Part shown: in pieces, positions 11,609 through 22,541 of the stretch
Position numbering within the stretch: the first letter of the stretch is position 1
Layout: each line of letters begins with the position of its first letter
Source of the DNA: Biomphalaria glabrata
Taxonomy: Eukaryota > Mollusca > Gastropoda > Planorbidae
Assembly: GCF_947242115.1 (NCBI RefSeq)
Contig: NC_074716.1
Coordinates: forward strand, 44,697,139 to 44,761,138
Direction of reading: 5' to 3'
Length of the DNA: 64,000 nt
Program-made: the position numbers and the translations under genes
Notes under the pieces: generated by a model
The model's input: only the letters and a program-made list of their open reading frames with translations
Database searches by the model: none
What the model was told of the DNA's origin: nothing

Positions 11609-12802
11609 ATGAAGTTTTTGTTCATCTTGATCTTTATATTTTTTACTACTCTAAAAGCCATGCCCCCTTCCTATTTCATAGACAACCAACTCGGTCAGTC
11701 TGTACCTTTGACCAACGTCCAGCACAGGGAGAGAGAAGAGCTTAGAAAAGAACTGCTGCTGCTCATGGGGCTGCCCAAAAAGCCAAAGGTCAAAGCCCAA
11801 ATCAAGCACATTCAGTCAGCTTCTACTTTTATGTATGATCTCTACGAGACAATGTCGGAGACGAATGACCCGGGTCTCAGAAACCAGCCCTCTGCGCCCA
11901 AAGCCAAAGCTGAACGTTCAGACATGATCGTGAGCTATGTCAACATGCCCCACAAAGTTCGCTACCCGAGAAACGAGCGGGACCGCGTTTTTTACTTCGA
12001 CTTCCAGGTGTCTGATGGCGAGCGCGTGAAATCCGCAGAGCTACGCCTGTACAAAGAGGCAGTCAGAGGCGAAGCTTCCAACGAGTTCACTCTAAACCTG
12101 TACGATATCAAGGTAGTCTTAGAAGATGCCTCCAAAGGACTGGAGTTAGAAGCCACCCTGAAAACATATCCTAGCAAAAGGGGCTGGATCAGTCTGGACG
12201 TGACGCAAGTCGTGCAAATCTGGGAGCTTTTCCCGCTTTCAAACAATGGTCTTTATCTCAAAGTGACCAACGCGACTGGACACGGTATCGAGCCGAGGCA
12301 TACAGGAATCATAGGCAATAAAGGGCCTCCTGAAAAGCAAGCTTTTTTGGTCACCTACATGGAATCATCTTCCAAACTTTTACGAAAACGAAGATCTTTG
12401 AGGAACAGGCTGAGAAAAGAGCCCCAATTCTCCATAAAAGAAGTTCCCTATTCTGTCCCGAGCATCCAAAACGTCTGGAACGAAGGTGTCTGCAGGTGGC
12501 ACAACTTCTACATCAGCTTCCGGGACATTGGGTTCGATGACAAGTTTCTGATCGCCCCCGAAGGGTACTACGCCTCTTTCTGCGCCGGCCAGTGCCAGTT
12601 CCCCATGGACGTCAACTCTAACGCCACCAACCACGCCGTTATGCAGATGCTGGTGCACACCATAAGACCAGAGGCGGCGCCGGTGCCGTGCTGTGCGCCC
12701 AAAGACTACGGGAGTATCTCGCTGCTGTACTACGATGACAAGTCCAGTGTGGTGCTGAGGAGGTTCAAGGACATGGTAGTGAGAACCTGTGGATGCCAGT
12801 AA
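11609..12802 (+). CDS. BMP5-8/gbb-type TGF-beta ligand precursor, complete, single coding exon
   Basis: Predicted 397-residue secreted growth factor precursor. Residues 1-17 (MKFLFILIFIFFTTLKA) form a signal peptide. The prodomain (about 18-262) has landmarks of the BMP5/6/7/8 group: an LGLP helix, FMYDLYETM, SDMIVSYVNM and a late block ending in a GIIGNKGPPEKQ stretch. A furin site RKRR lies at 259-262, giving a mature chain of 135 residues. The mature domain carries all seven cysteines (first at residue 295; C, C-x3-C, CC, C-G-C), the IAPEGY motif, the conserved NATNHA glycosylation site and a terminal CGCQ. The ligand would signal as a dimer through BMP type I/II serine-threonine kinase receptors (family knowledge). 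The start is chosen for the signal peptide and the good context caccATGa. Two things are odd: the coding region has no intron, and the receptor-binding Trp pair typical of BMP7 (GWxDW) is replaced by a Phe-containing, one-residue-longer loop. Orthology within BMP5-8 is not resolved. Confidence 0.95.
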   Translation: MKFLFILIFIFFTTLKAMPPSYFIDNQLGQSVPLTNVQHREREELRKELLLLMGLPKKPKVKAQIKHIQSASTFMYDLYETMSETNDPGLRNQPSAPKAKAERSDMIVSYVNMPHKVRYPRNERDRVFYFDFQVSDGERVKSAELRLYKEAVRGEASNEFTLNLYDIKVVLEDASKGLELEATLKTYPSKRGWISLDVTQVVQIWELFPLSNNGLYLKVTNATGHGIEPRHTGIIGNKGPPEKQAFLVTYMESSSKLLRKRRSLRNRLRKEPQFSIKEVPYSVPSIQNVWNEGVCRWHNFYISFRDIGFDDKFLIAPEGYYASFCAGQCQFPMDVNSNATNHAVMQMLVHTIRPEAAPVPCCAPKDYGSISLLYYDDKSSVVLRRFKDMVVRTCGCQ

Positions 12803-13266
12803 AATAAATACGCATTGAAACGGTACATTAAAAGTTTGTTACTTTCAAAACTAATGTTGGGTCCAACTTGTACATTTTGTTCTTTGAATGCATCTACTAA
12901 AACATTACAACATTAACTAGTCCCAGAGGTATTTAGATCAATAGGCTGTAAAAACAACGTTAGATTAGAAATAGCAAAACGTGAATTCTGGGAGACAAGT
13001 TTTGAAAACTGGATAGGATTAAATTTGTGTATAGTAGAAAGGACTACTTTTTTTTTCAATTTTTTAGTTTCTTTTTTTTTTCGTCAAAAACGAATAAAAA
13101 AAAAAAGACTTTTAATATATATTTTGTATAGCATCATATTGACTGTAGACCTGATCTCTTTATGATCTGTATTTAGTTTTCCTGCACTGAATTATGTGTA
13201 TAGCTTTTATATGTTTTAATCATGACCTGTTTCATATGTATATATCTTTTATTTTTTAGTAATAAA
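12803..13266 (+). other. BMP 3'UTR with polyadenylation signals
   Basis: An AATAAA overlaps the end of the coding sequence (12803-12808). A better placed AATAAA at 13261-13266 is followed by T/GT-rich DNA, so the transcript probably ends near 13285. The interval is AT-rich with T runs and holds no other feature. Confidence 0.5.
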
Positions 13267-13389
13267 CTGCTCTATTTGTGTTTATATTTTGCTTTATTTG
13301 TGTTTATATTTTGTTTTAATTGAAAAAAAGTAAACACATTTTTTTTCTGCTTTACATATGTTTCCAAGGGGGTGGGCTTGGCCTCCAAA

Positions 13390-13503
13390 TGAGGATTTCC
13401 CGATTTTGAATTTCGCGACTCTAAGAATGCCCCATAGTCTACCCAACTGCAATAGGTACGCCCCACTAGTTGGGGAAAAGTAGAGACGGTTGGTCGTTGA
13501 CCA
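13390..13503 (+). mobile_element. SINE family A middle fragment
   Basis: Contains tttcgcgactctaagaatgc and actagttggggaaaagtaga followed by ggttggtcgttg, all parts of the family A body. Both ends are missing. Confidence 0.7.
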
Positions 13504-13814
13504 CTTATATACAGTTCGGTTATTGTGCAACTTGGTTAGCTGTTGTTCTTTGATTAATGCTTTAATGCATACAAACTGTTGAGGTGGGGAACCTGATTCA
13601 TTATAACATCCTCTATCTAGACAAACTCGTAAAAACTAATACTAAAAACCCACTTTGACATTGAACACAGTACGTCTCGTGATATTTTTGTAGTAATTAA
13701 AAGTAATTAAAAAAAAACAACAACTCATTTTCTATCAAAAAATATTTTTAAAACTCTTTTTTTTTAATTTTTGAAATTAGTTTTGGACGTTTCCTTTTGA
13801 AATTAGGATTAACG

Positions 13815-13908
13815 CTTCATAGTCCCAAACTTCTGGCAGGGCGGCAAGTTATGGAAGCTGATAGAGTTCAAACTCGTGATGTCAATCTGACGACCAGACA
13901 GCCATCAA
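13815..13908 (-). mobile_element. tRNA-headed SINE, family C, fragment
   Basis: On the minus strand it starts gatggctgtctggtcgtc and has a decayed B box (gagtttgaactc). It shares the head and the cttcatagtcccaaacttc flank with the 15313 copy. Confidence 0.6.
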
Positions 13909-13941
13909 GTAATGCTTTGTCTGAAGGCTAGGTGCGGTCGT

Positions 13942-14771
13942 AGGCTTTTGTTTTCCCAGTAGTCAACATTTCTCTCCACACAGTGAGGTCTAAGGCATTG
14001 TTTTCCCAGTAGTCAACATTTCTCACCACACAGTGAGGTCTAAGGCATTGTTTTTACAGTAGTCAACATTTCTCACCACACAGTGAGGTCTAAGGCATTG
14101 TTTTCCCTGTAGTCAACATTTCTCTCCATACAGTGAGGTCTAAGGCATTGTTTTCTCAGTAATCAACATTTCTCTCCACACAGTGAGGTCTAAGGCATTG
14201 TTTTCCCAGTAGTCAACATTTCTCTCCACACAGTGAGGTCTAAGGCATTGCTTTCCCAGTAGTCAACATTTCTCACCACACAGTGAGGTCTAAGGCATTG
14301 TTTTCCCTGTAGTCAACATTTCTCTCCATACAGTGAGGTCTAAGGCATTGTTTTCCCAGTAATCAACATTTCTCTCCACACAGTGAGGTCTAAGGCATTG
14401 TTTTCCCAGTAGTCAACATTTCTCTCCACACAGTGAGGTCTAAGACTTTTGTTTTCCCAGTAGTCCACATTTCTCTCCACACAGTGAGGTCTAAGGCATT
14501 GTTTTCCCAGTAATCAACATTTCTCTCCACACAGTGAGGTCTAAGACTTTTGTTTTCCCAGTAGTCCACATTTCTCTCCACACAGTGAGGTCTAAGGCAT
14601 TGTTTTCCCTGTAGTCAACATTTCTCTCCACACAGTGAGGTCTAAGGCATTGTTTTCCCAGTAGTCCACATTTCTCTCCACACAGTGAGGTCTAAGGCAT
14701 TGTTTTCCCAGTAGTCCACATTTCTCTCCACACGGCGAGGTCTAAGGCATTGTTTTCCCAGTAGTCAACAT
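13942..14771 (+). repeat. 50-bp minisatellite, 16 copies
   Basis: The unit contains ccagtagtcaacatttctct followed by ccacacagtgaggtctaagg and cattgtttt. Copies start 50 (sometimes 51) bases apart. Variants (agtcaac/agtccac, ctctcc/ctcacc, gcattg/acttttg) are interspersed, indicating unequal exchange. Starts about 35 bases after a family C SINE. Confidence 0.95.
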
Positions 14772-15049
14772 CAAATCCCACTGTACGCATCACCCAAGGG
14801 TGTTTTATCAGGAAAACATAGTTACAAATAAAACTATGTTTATGCAAAGAAATAATTAAATAACCAGATCTACAACTAATTCCTTTATTTTAAACTATAT
14901 TTTGAAAAACTCATGTCTATTGATATAAGTGCTTCAGCAGGTGAAAGGAAGTTCAACAATGCCCAAGACAAATTTGACGAGGGTATTGTAGGGCCAACTC
15001 TACGGCACTATGCACCAACTGATATGCATTAGTTGTTAAGAGCTTTTTT

Positions 15050-15155
15050 GAACCCTGGCCAGAGCACACACAAAAATCCACAATATCCAAGATCTGAACC
15101 CAAGACCTTTGAACCATTAACTCTAAACACTAAAACTTTATGATCGCCTCCCCTC
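15050..15155 (-). repeat. Possible degenerate tRNA-like repeat
   Basis: Read on the minus strand it has gaggcgatcataaag followed by cttgggttcagatcttgg, which recalls an A/B box pair. No second copy was found in the window. Confidence 0.3.
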
Positions 15156-15312
15156 TTCAGTAATCATACATTTAAATGATACAAGAATTAGATTGGGAAC
15201 ATGATTCTTCTCGCATAATCGATCTTATAATAGTGTAGATATAATATGGTGGAGCACATCTGTTTGTTTGTAAAATGTTTTACTTATTTCGGATGTTCCT
15301 TCAGAGTTGAAG

Positions 15313-15440
15313 ATAATTACTTCCTAGTCCAAACCTCCCGCAGGACGGCGGGGGATGGGAGCGGGCAGGGTTTGAACCCGGGACCATCGATAAGTCCGAA
15401 CGACAGTCCAGCGTGCAAACCGCACGACCAGGCAGCCATC
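15313..15440 (-). mobile_element. tRNA-headed SINE, family C
   Basis: Best copy. On the minus strand gatggctgcctggtcgtgcg (A-box region), then a perfect B box GGGTTCAAACCC, then a GC-rich body ending in gactaggaagtaat. Confidence 0.7.
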
Positions 15441-16040
15441 TCTTGGCAGTGCAGACTCTCATACGTCAAAGTGTAAACCAACAAATTGTAAAATCAATTA
15501 AGAAATGCAAATATTGTAATGATATATTCAACATCACACAGCCTAACAGCCTTATTGATTAATGATTTTTTTTTTAGGATACCTCAGTTTTGTTTGTGAA
15601 TTTGACACTAGCTATTGTATTGTTTACATTCTTGAAATCCTTGGGCTTTTGTCTTTTTTTTTCTTGCCTTTTTTTTTTTGGTTGGGGGGGGGGAGGCTTT
15701 CTTAGCCTCTAATTATATTATTTTGTGTTTTTTTTTAAGCAAAGGCGTACCAAAAACTAAAGACTAACTAACATTCAATATTGAAGAAAGTATCATGGCG
15801 AACTTCCTCGAAAATGATTGGCGTATAAAAATAAGTCAATGTCATTGCACCTTGGGTTTATTCCCCTTGATTCTTATCATTGTATTGAAGTCATCCTAGG
15901 GCAAACGGGGGACTGGTGGGGGGGGGGGGGTATTCATGGGCCATCGTGCTGGGGAAGACGTGTCCCACATTGGCCAAGTGGGCTGATTTTGCATGGCTGG
16001 TTTTAAACAATGACTTCTGAGACCTACTGAATGTTACGAA

Positions 16041-16130
16041 ATGGAAGTTAGCCTGATAACATTCACATGTGCTACCTCATCAGATCAACACGAGGCCAGG
16101 GTTCAGAAAGATCTGGAAGAGTTCAACGAA
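16041..16130 (+). pseudogene. Possible relic of a glycosyltransferase-31 exon
   Basis: One frame is open from an ATG (16041) to a consensus donor (CGAA|GTAAGT) and reads ATSSDQHEARVQKDLEEFNE. Read through, HDSYT follows and, in another frame, NKKIYNGLE. This vaguely follows the E-E-x-F-x-D-I...DSYxNLTxK block of beta-1,3-galactosyltransferases. Very weak; it may be chance. Confidence 0.15.
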
Positions 16131-16611
16131 GTAAGTCATCAGGCACATGACTCATATACATGAACAAGAAAATATATAATGGTTTGGAGGTGGGGGGGAG
16201 CAAGCTTTTTTTTCCACACCACTTTCAGTCTGGGTGAAACAGGGGGGGGGGGGGGGAGAAACCATAAGCATACAACTATACATACTACAACATAACAAAT
16301 CTAATTCAAAAGTATGAATAAATCGATAAAGACATTGTTGTTTTCAAAAACGTTAAAAATTTTATAAAGTAGATTTATATATTCACTTCAACATGATTTT
16401 GTTTCATGCGGAGAGAGAGAAACATAGGGGCGGGATAAAAAAAAGTTTTTTTTTTTTTTTAAATCTATCATTCATTAGTAATTAAGAACAAAATAATCAC
16501 TCATAATAGTTTGAGCTGCTTCATTAGTAAAGGAGGAAGTGGCATTAAAAAAAAAACAACAACTAGCTTTGTTATTTGTTGTAAGTATATTATTAGGTTG
16601 AGGGGTGTGGT

Positions 16612-17144
16612 CAGGGCCGGTCTTAGGCCACTGCAACCTATGCGGTCGCAGTGGTCCCCGCGCTTTCATAGGCCCCGCGTTAATTCTATGTGTAATTATT
16701 AAATTTCAAAATATGTACGAAACATTCATGGAAATCTCATGAATTTATTAAAATCTCCTGAAAAATAGACAAAATTGTCATTGGTGGTTGTCATTCATTG
16801 CGGAAATAGCCAATCCTACTCGCGATAAAAGAAAAAAAGGCATTGTCAGCTTTCATGTAATAAAATGTAATAATCGGGCGAATTTTACACCTTAATCGGT
16901 AGTTACAATACTTTATTTACTTTTATAGTCACTGGCATATAAATATGCCATAGGTTGCAAGGTTCGTAAAATAAAGTTAATTTGATCGCAATTTTGTACT
17001 TAGTAAAGAATGAATAAAATTCAAAGTCGATTTTATTTTCTAATACAAAATCTTAATTTTCATTTATTATCCTTATTTCCACCCAGACTAGGCCCCGCGC
17101 AATCTGTTTCGCATAGGGCCCCGCAATTGTTAGGACCGGCCCTG
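16612..17144. mobile_element. hAT-like MITE with perfect 8-bp target duplication
   Basis: 533 bases between TIRs CAGGGCCGGTCTTAGG and TTAGGACCGGCCCTG. It is flanked on both sides by ggtgtggt (16604-16611 and 17145-17152). Subterminal GC-rich blocks (taggccccgcg) occur near both ends. No transposase. Confidence 0.9.
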
Positions 17145-17722
17145 GGTGTGGTGTTTGAGTGGCAAAGCTCTTGTCTTCCTTTGATGGATGTATACAATAT
17201 GTTACGCTAATTCAATAAGGTATCAGGAACAGCAACGTTGCTAAATCTGCTTCTGAGCTCATAACTCAGGAGCGCAGTTAGAACAATTTATTCTCTTATT
17301 CTGCCCTCTAGCTGTTAGGAGATACAGGAGACATTTGAAAAGTCAAATAGGACAATCCGTATTCGAAGATACGACTAGTCTTGAAACTGAAAGAACTAAT
17401 GCATGCAAGGGTCTTTCCCTGTAAGAAGACAAGCGAACCCTGCAAAACACTGCCAGATACCTGGACCGTGCTGTAAGGGATTAATCCCAGCTCGGAGCCT
17501 TAGTGCATGGAGGCTTACAAATAGAGTGATCCTATTTATCAGTAATAGATCTCTATGTATAAGATAGACCTGCTCGTTCTATTTGTTATTGTTGATTTTT
17601 AGATGTTATTGCTTGCGAAGATGAATGCTTAAGGGCCTAAATTTCTAAATATTAAAAAATAACATCATTACAAACTATATATATAGATGTAACTCTAGGC
17701 AGGGAGGAAAAAAAAAGTTTAA

Positions 17723-17968
17723 AAAAGTTCCCCCTTCAGACCTCGTTGTCTATAGGGCAGATGTTTTAGTGGCCTACGGTTAACGAGTGTGTCAAGTGGC
17801 CAGCACGACTTTACTTTTCCCCTACTAATGTCAGGTACCAATTAGAGCTGGGTGGACTCAGAGGCGCCCAGAGATCCCGAAATAAAAATCCCAGTCTGCA
17901 CCAGAATTCGAACCCGGGACCCCCCGGTTCGGTAGTCAATCGCTTTACCGTTCAGCCACCGCGCCTCC
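17723..17968 (-). mobile_element. tRNA-derived SINE, family A
   Basis: Near full length, with a well preserved tRNA head (agaattcgaacccgggacc and ccaccgcgcctcc). Confidence 0.87.
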
Positions 17969-18696
17969 GAGGAAAAAAAAAAGATATTATCAAAACAAGG
18001 AAAGGGGTCAAGGCTAAACATTTATACAGTACTTTGTAAAAACATAGCAAACAACAATATAACATACAGTACAACATTTTCTAATTCAAACAAAAGCATT
18101 ATCTAAAAACAAATCCATCATTGTTAACCCATAATGAAAAAGGGTCATTTACCCTCGTGCATACTAAAATACCAGATGGAACATTTAGATATATATTTAT
18201 GTATTTACTTTAGACTTTATATATGTCCATATTGTTAAGTTAAAAGCTTAGGTGTAGACCTTGACAAAGAGGCCAAATGAAATATGATAGTATGTTGGTA
18301 AGATACTGTCACAACAGGGATACATGTTGACTCTATCCAAGTAACAGATAAGTAACAGTAGGCCTACTCGTCCGATACACCCCTTGTGCTATGTAAGTCT
18401 TATAGAGGGAGATACAAAATAACGACATAAAGTTATAGTGTTTGTATTATTAGAGCTCGTTCTAACTAAACAAAAAAACATAAACAAAACCCTAAAGACC
18501 TTTCTAGAATTAAACAAAAACAAAACGAAAGCACAAACCCCAGTTGGCTTAATAGTGCCACATTGTATGGCTTCTGTATGCGTAGTTCAGAGTTGGTAGC
18601 TATTGAGTTAAGAAACAATGTTTGTGTGTGTCAGAGTTAAGCTATACAGATAAGAAACAAAAAGTTTTGCCGCCTATGTCAATACTATCTTATCTT

Positions 18697-18733
18697 ATCA
18701 AACACAGAAGTTACTTCAAAGAAAGAAGATGAC
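18697..18733 (-). mobile_element. LINE 3' tail fragment (family L1)
   Basis: agaagttacttcaaagaaag followed by aagatgacg only. Confidence 0.45.
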
Positions 18734-19136
18734 GATACTGATAGTTTTATGGGAAGCATCGTAGAATGAAATCGTCAGCTGGGTCCATCACATTTGAAAA
18801 CTATATCGTTCAGTTTAGTTCTTACAATTGTTTCCAAGGCCAGGAGCAGAAGTGAACACCTGGGAAGAATAACATTAGGTAGCCTTAGTAGATACGAAAA
18901 CGTCATCATGATAACTGTTTATCTAACACAATCTGCGTATGCGAGATCAAACTGATACCAAAAGTTATCAGAATGTTCGACTTTGGCGAATCGTAGCTGG
19001 CCTTGGGATGAACACTTATGTAAAATAGGAGGGGGAGGGGTGTCATAATGTATTAGAGAAAATAATCAAATAAAGCTTTTTTTAAAAAAAATATTGATGA
19101 TTAACGCATACTAGGGATAGAAAAAAAATGCATACA

Positions 19137-19212
19137 CATGACACCCTCGTTAACCGTTGGCCACAAAATGATCTGCCATATAGACAACGAGGTCTGAAGG
19201 GGAACTTTTTAA
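19137..19212 (+). mobile_element. SINE family A 3' end
   Basis: catgacaccctcgttaaccg through aggtctgaaggggaac; only the tail part is present. Confidence 0.75.
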
Positions 19213-20125
19213 CTTTTTCCTCCCTGCATACGCATACTAGGGATAGAAAAAAATTGTTTCATTAAGTTAAGTTGTTTTAATGTTTAGAAACCAATTTATT
19301 AGGATACCCTAAGCCAGGCATCAGTGCCAGGGGAGTTAACTTTGGTTGTGTGTGCTACGTAATCACTGACGATACTTGTTGACGCCAGTATAAATATTAC
19401 AAGTTATACACTTGGCTGGACTGTACCGCGATTGGGCAGGATGACCCTTAACAAGCTGGCTGGATTGCGTAAATAGTAGATACAGCGCTCGGTAACGTAG
19501 TGTATATCTAGGTCAGTGAGTTTTAAGTTTCTATAGCCTACTGGCCAAGTCATGCATACAAAACTTCAGTAAGAAATGAAGGTGGAATACGGAAAAGGAA
19601 AAAAAAGGTCATACTGATATGATGATCAAATTAAGGCGAAAAATGTTGAATTTATAAAAACTAGTTTCGGGTGGAAATTTTTCTCAGGATATTTTTTTAC
19701 CGTGAATAAATCGTTTACTGTCCTCTTTTTTCCGAAAAGTTTTATCGCTCAAATTTACCGAGCGACATTTAGTTAATAGCTAGCGGATAGTCAAGTTGAC
19801 TATTTCAGCATCTACTAAATCCCCATCCACAGCTATGTTGGACTATGTAGTTTAAACTAGCCGTTTTGTAATAAATAAGTCCATTGGGGTATAAGCTACA
19901 TATAGTTTACCTTTCCCATAAAGATTAACCTTGGAAAGTAGTCAGAATGGTGATTTACTTTTTTTTTTTTTTTCCTCCTTAAAAGTAAAATTAATTTATT
20001 ACCATTAGCCCAAATTTTGTTTTTCATAGTGTGTGGTTGTGTGTTTTTATTACGTATGATAAGGTTCAAGTCACGTGTTCATTTGTTCGATTCTTCGAAA
20101 CATTTCTTACTTATACCAACCCTGT

Positions 20126-20673
20126 CTGTGTGGTACACATCTTGAACACGTTGTTTGTGGTACACATCTTGTACACGTTGTTTGTGGTACACATCTTGTA
20201 CACGTTGTTTGTGGTACACATCTTGTACACGTTGTTTGTGGTACACATCTTGTACACGTTGTTTGTGGTACACATCTTGTACACGTTGTTTGTGGTACAC
20301 ATCTTGTACACGTTGTTTGTGGTACACATCTTGTACAAGTTGTTTGTGGTACACATCTTGTACATGTTGTTTGTGGTACACATCTTGTACACGTTGTTTG
20401 TGGTACACATCTTGTACAAGTTGTTTGTGGTACACATCTTGTACATGTTGTTTGTGGTACACATCTTGTACATGTTGTTTGTGGTACACATCTTGTACAC
20501 GTTGTTTGTGGTACACATCTTGTGCACACGTTGTTTGTGGTACACATCTTGTGCACACGTTGTTTGTGGTACACATCTTGTACAAGTTGTTTGTGGTACA
20601 CATCTTGTACATGTTGTTTGTGGTACACATCTTGTACATGTTGTTTGTGGTACACATCTTGTACAAGTTGTTT
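20126..20673 (+). repeat. 27-bp minisatellite, 20 copies, open in all six frames
   Basis: Unit gtggtacacatcttgtacac + gttgttt. Two copies (near 20520 and 20549) are 29 bases long. Unit types acacg, acaag and acatg alternate in the right half. Each unit holds the inverted repeat GTACA-CATCT-TGTAC. Although long ORFs cross it, codon structure is a by-product of the period. Confidence 0.95.
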
Positions 20674-20674
20674 C

Positions 20675-20765
20675 TCTCTTTTCACATTTCTCTGATCAAG
20701 TTGAAGCTTTGCACAATTATTCATTGTCGATGACAATACACTATTCAATCAAAAAACCAGTTATT
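20675..20765 (-). repeat. Family E repeat fragment
   Basis: tctgatcaagttgaagcttt and gcacaattattcattg match the 57545 and 60883 units. It directly follows the 27-bp satellite. Confidence 0.5.
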
Positions 20766-20779
20766 TAATTCTAATATAT

Positions 20780-20873
20780 GACCTCCTTCAGACGAGAAGC
20801 GACTTTGGATCATCTCATGGAAACGAGATGAATGCCTGGGCATTAGCTGTGGTCGGAAAAATGCCGCCCACAC
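20780..20873 (-). mobile_element. LINE 3' end fragment (family L3)
   Basis: gacctccttcagacgagaag and gactttggatcatctcatgg match the terminal part of the L3 copies; only about 90 bases. Confidence 0.55.
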
Positions 20874-21075
20874 ATCAATTATTTAACTAGTTAGTGGTAA
20901 CTAGTTAATAGCGTATTATATAGAAAGATGAGATAAATCTCATAAAGTTTTTTTCTCTTATATGACATTGTTTTTTTTTTTAGTATTTTTGTTTAATTGG
21001 TTTCACACACTTTTAATCTGTTGGATCTACTGACAGCGTATATATTTCTCTTGTACAATAAAGAAGAGATTTTCG

Positions 21076-21218
21076 TATCTTATAAATTACAGACATTTCT
21101 TCAAAAAATAGAAGATCATTACATCAAGCTCCAATTATTGTGTTAACCAAATCGTGCATGTTAATTAAAGATTTAAACTATTCTAAGTCATTGATTTTCC
21201 TGGCTGATTCAGGCAACT
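21076..21218 (-). mobile_element. LINE 3' fragment (family L1)
   Basis: tataaattacagacatttct through ttgattttcctggctgattc match the 8428 copy in the same orientation. Confidence 0.65.
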
Positions 21219-21296
21219 AAGGTTTGAAAAGAGCTATTTATGTTGATCTCTTAAGTTTCCATCGTTTGTCGAGAAACAAAATATTATTATATCATA

Positions 21297-21399
21297 GCTT
21301 AGGACTATTGCGGGATGGCAAGGAATGGAAGCGTCAGGGTTTGAACTCTGGACCATCGCAACGATAGTCTGAAGAACATACCACCTGAGAAGGCAGTTG
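21297..21399 (-). mobile_element. tRNA-headed SINE, family C, fragment
   Basis: B box region agggtttgaactctggacca with the family body gcgggatggcaaggaatgga; the head is diverged. Confidence 0.6.
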
Positions 21400-22294
21400 A
21401 TTAGATTCACAAGACTTAATTAGAACTCAAAGAGTTGATAAGGTTTAAAAAAATGATTTATGTTGAAATGACTTGATTCTGTTAAAAAAACTCTTGACTC
21501 GTCAACAATTCAGAGTTATGTTGCTCTTTTGAGATGACAGTATATATGAGTCAAGCGAGTCAAGAAATCTTGGAACATCTTGGCAAGATAACAGAAAACT
21601 ATCTCTCCGCCCGAGTACACACAATGATCTCCCGAGCACAAAAAAAATAAAATCTTTTAGTCTCAATACAAGTTTGTGTTGGTCTTTCCTAATGATTCCC
21701 CAAACTTTCCAAATGTTTCCAGAAACGAACTTTTACCCTACTCCAAGTATTGACCCGATATTCAAACCTAGTGACTCTACTGATAAGGTTCAAATATTTT
21801 GAAGCACGTCAAGAGCTTTCAATAAGGTTCAAAAGTTTAGAAACTTGACAACAATACAGAATGATTTCGTCCGTGACTCTAGTTTTATCAACATTTATCT
21901 TTTTTTTTTTTTCAATTTCGGAGAAGACACAAATACATGAGGGGAGGGGGGGGCGGGCTTGTGGCTGTAAGTCAGAGGTATCCGTCAACACCTTGGAAAG
22001 ATAACAGTGGAAAGTAATCGTTTCGCTTGAGTAAACACGATATTTTGTTTCGTTCAAATGTTGCGTTTTTAAAATAAACTCGTACTTTGATGACGATGAC
22101 AGTGTTTTGCAGAGACCTAGGATATTTCTTCCCATATTTGTTTGGCTTTGTAAACGAAACAAATGCAGGCCTTCTAAAGTACTGCCTAACTATGGGTACA
22201 GATCTAGTATGTTCCCCTGACGTTGCTTAGTAACCGCTTTATATCAGTACTAGTTATAGTTTTTTTTTTTTAAATCTCCTTAGTTCAGAGGCGG

Positions 22295-22541
22295 TAAAGT
22301 TCCCCTTTCAGACCTTGCGATAGGACAGATGATGTGAAGGTCCACGGTTAACTAGGGTGTCATGTGGCTAGCACAACGAACAACCGCCTATATTTTCCCA
22401 AACTAATGCCACGTATCCAGACTCACAAAATTAACAATCCAAGAAAGATCCCGAAATTAAAAATGAAAATCTTCACCAAGATTCGAACACGGGATCCCGT
22501 TTCGGTCGCCAAGCGCTTTACCGCTATGCCACCACGTGTCC
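22295..22541 (-). mobile_element. tRNA-derived SINE, family A
   Basis: Near full length with moderate divergence; B-box region aagattcgaacacgggatcc. Confidence 0.85.

Larger units (their letters stand above)
17969..20030. other. Non-coding, only fragments of repeats
   Basis: Apart from the short L1 and SINE A pieces listed separately, no gene, RNA or repeat is recognised. Confidence 0.45.

Noticed and set aside
14390-14581. 63-codon minus-strand ORF in the 50-bp array
   Set aside because: Repeat translation only.
13942-14771. CRISPR-like array
   Set aside because: Units are contiguous 50-bp copies without distinct spacers, in an animal genome.
20126-20673. CRISPR-like array
   Set aside because: Contiguous tandem units, no unique spacers.
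20031-20768. Overlapping ORFs of 144-245 codons on both strands over the 27-bp array
   Set aside because: They arise because the unit length is a multiple of three and the unit has no stop in any frame; no other coding sign.
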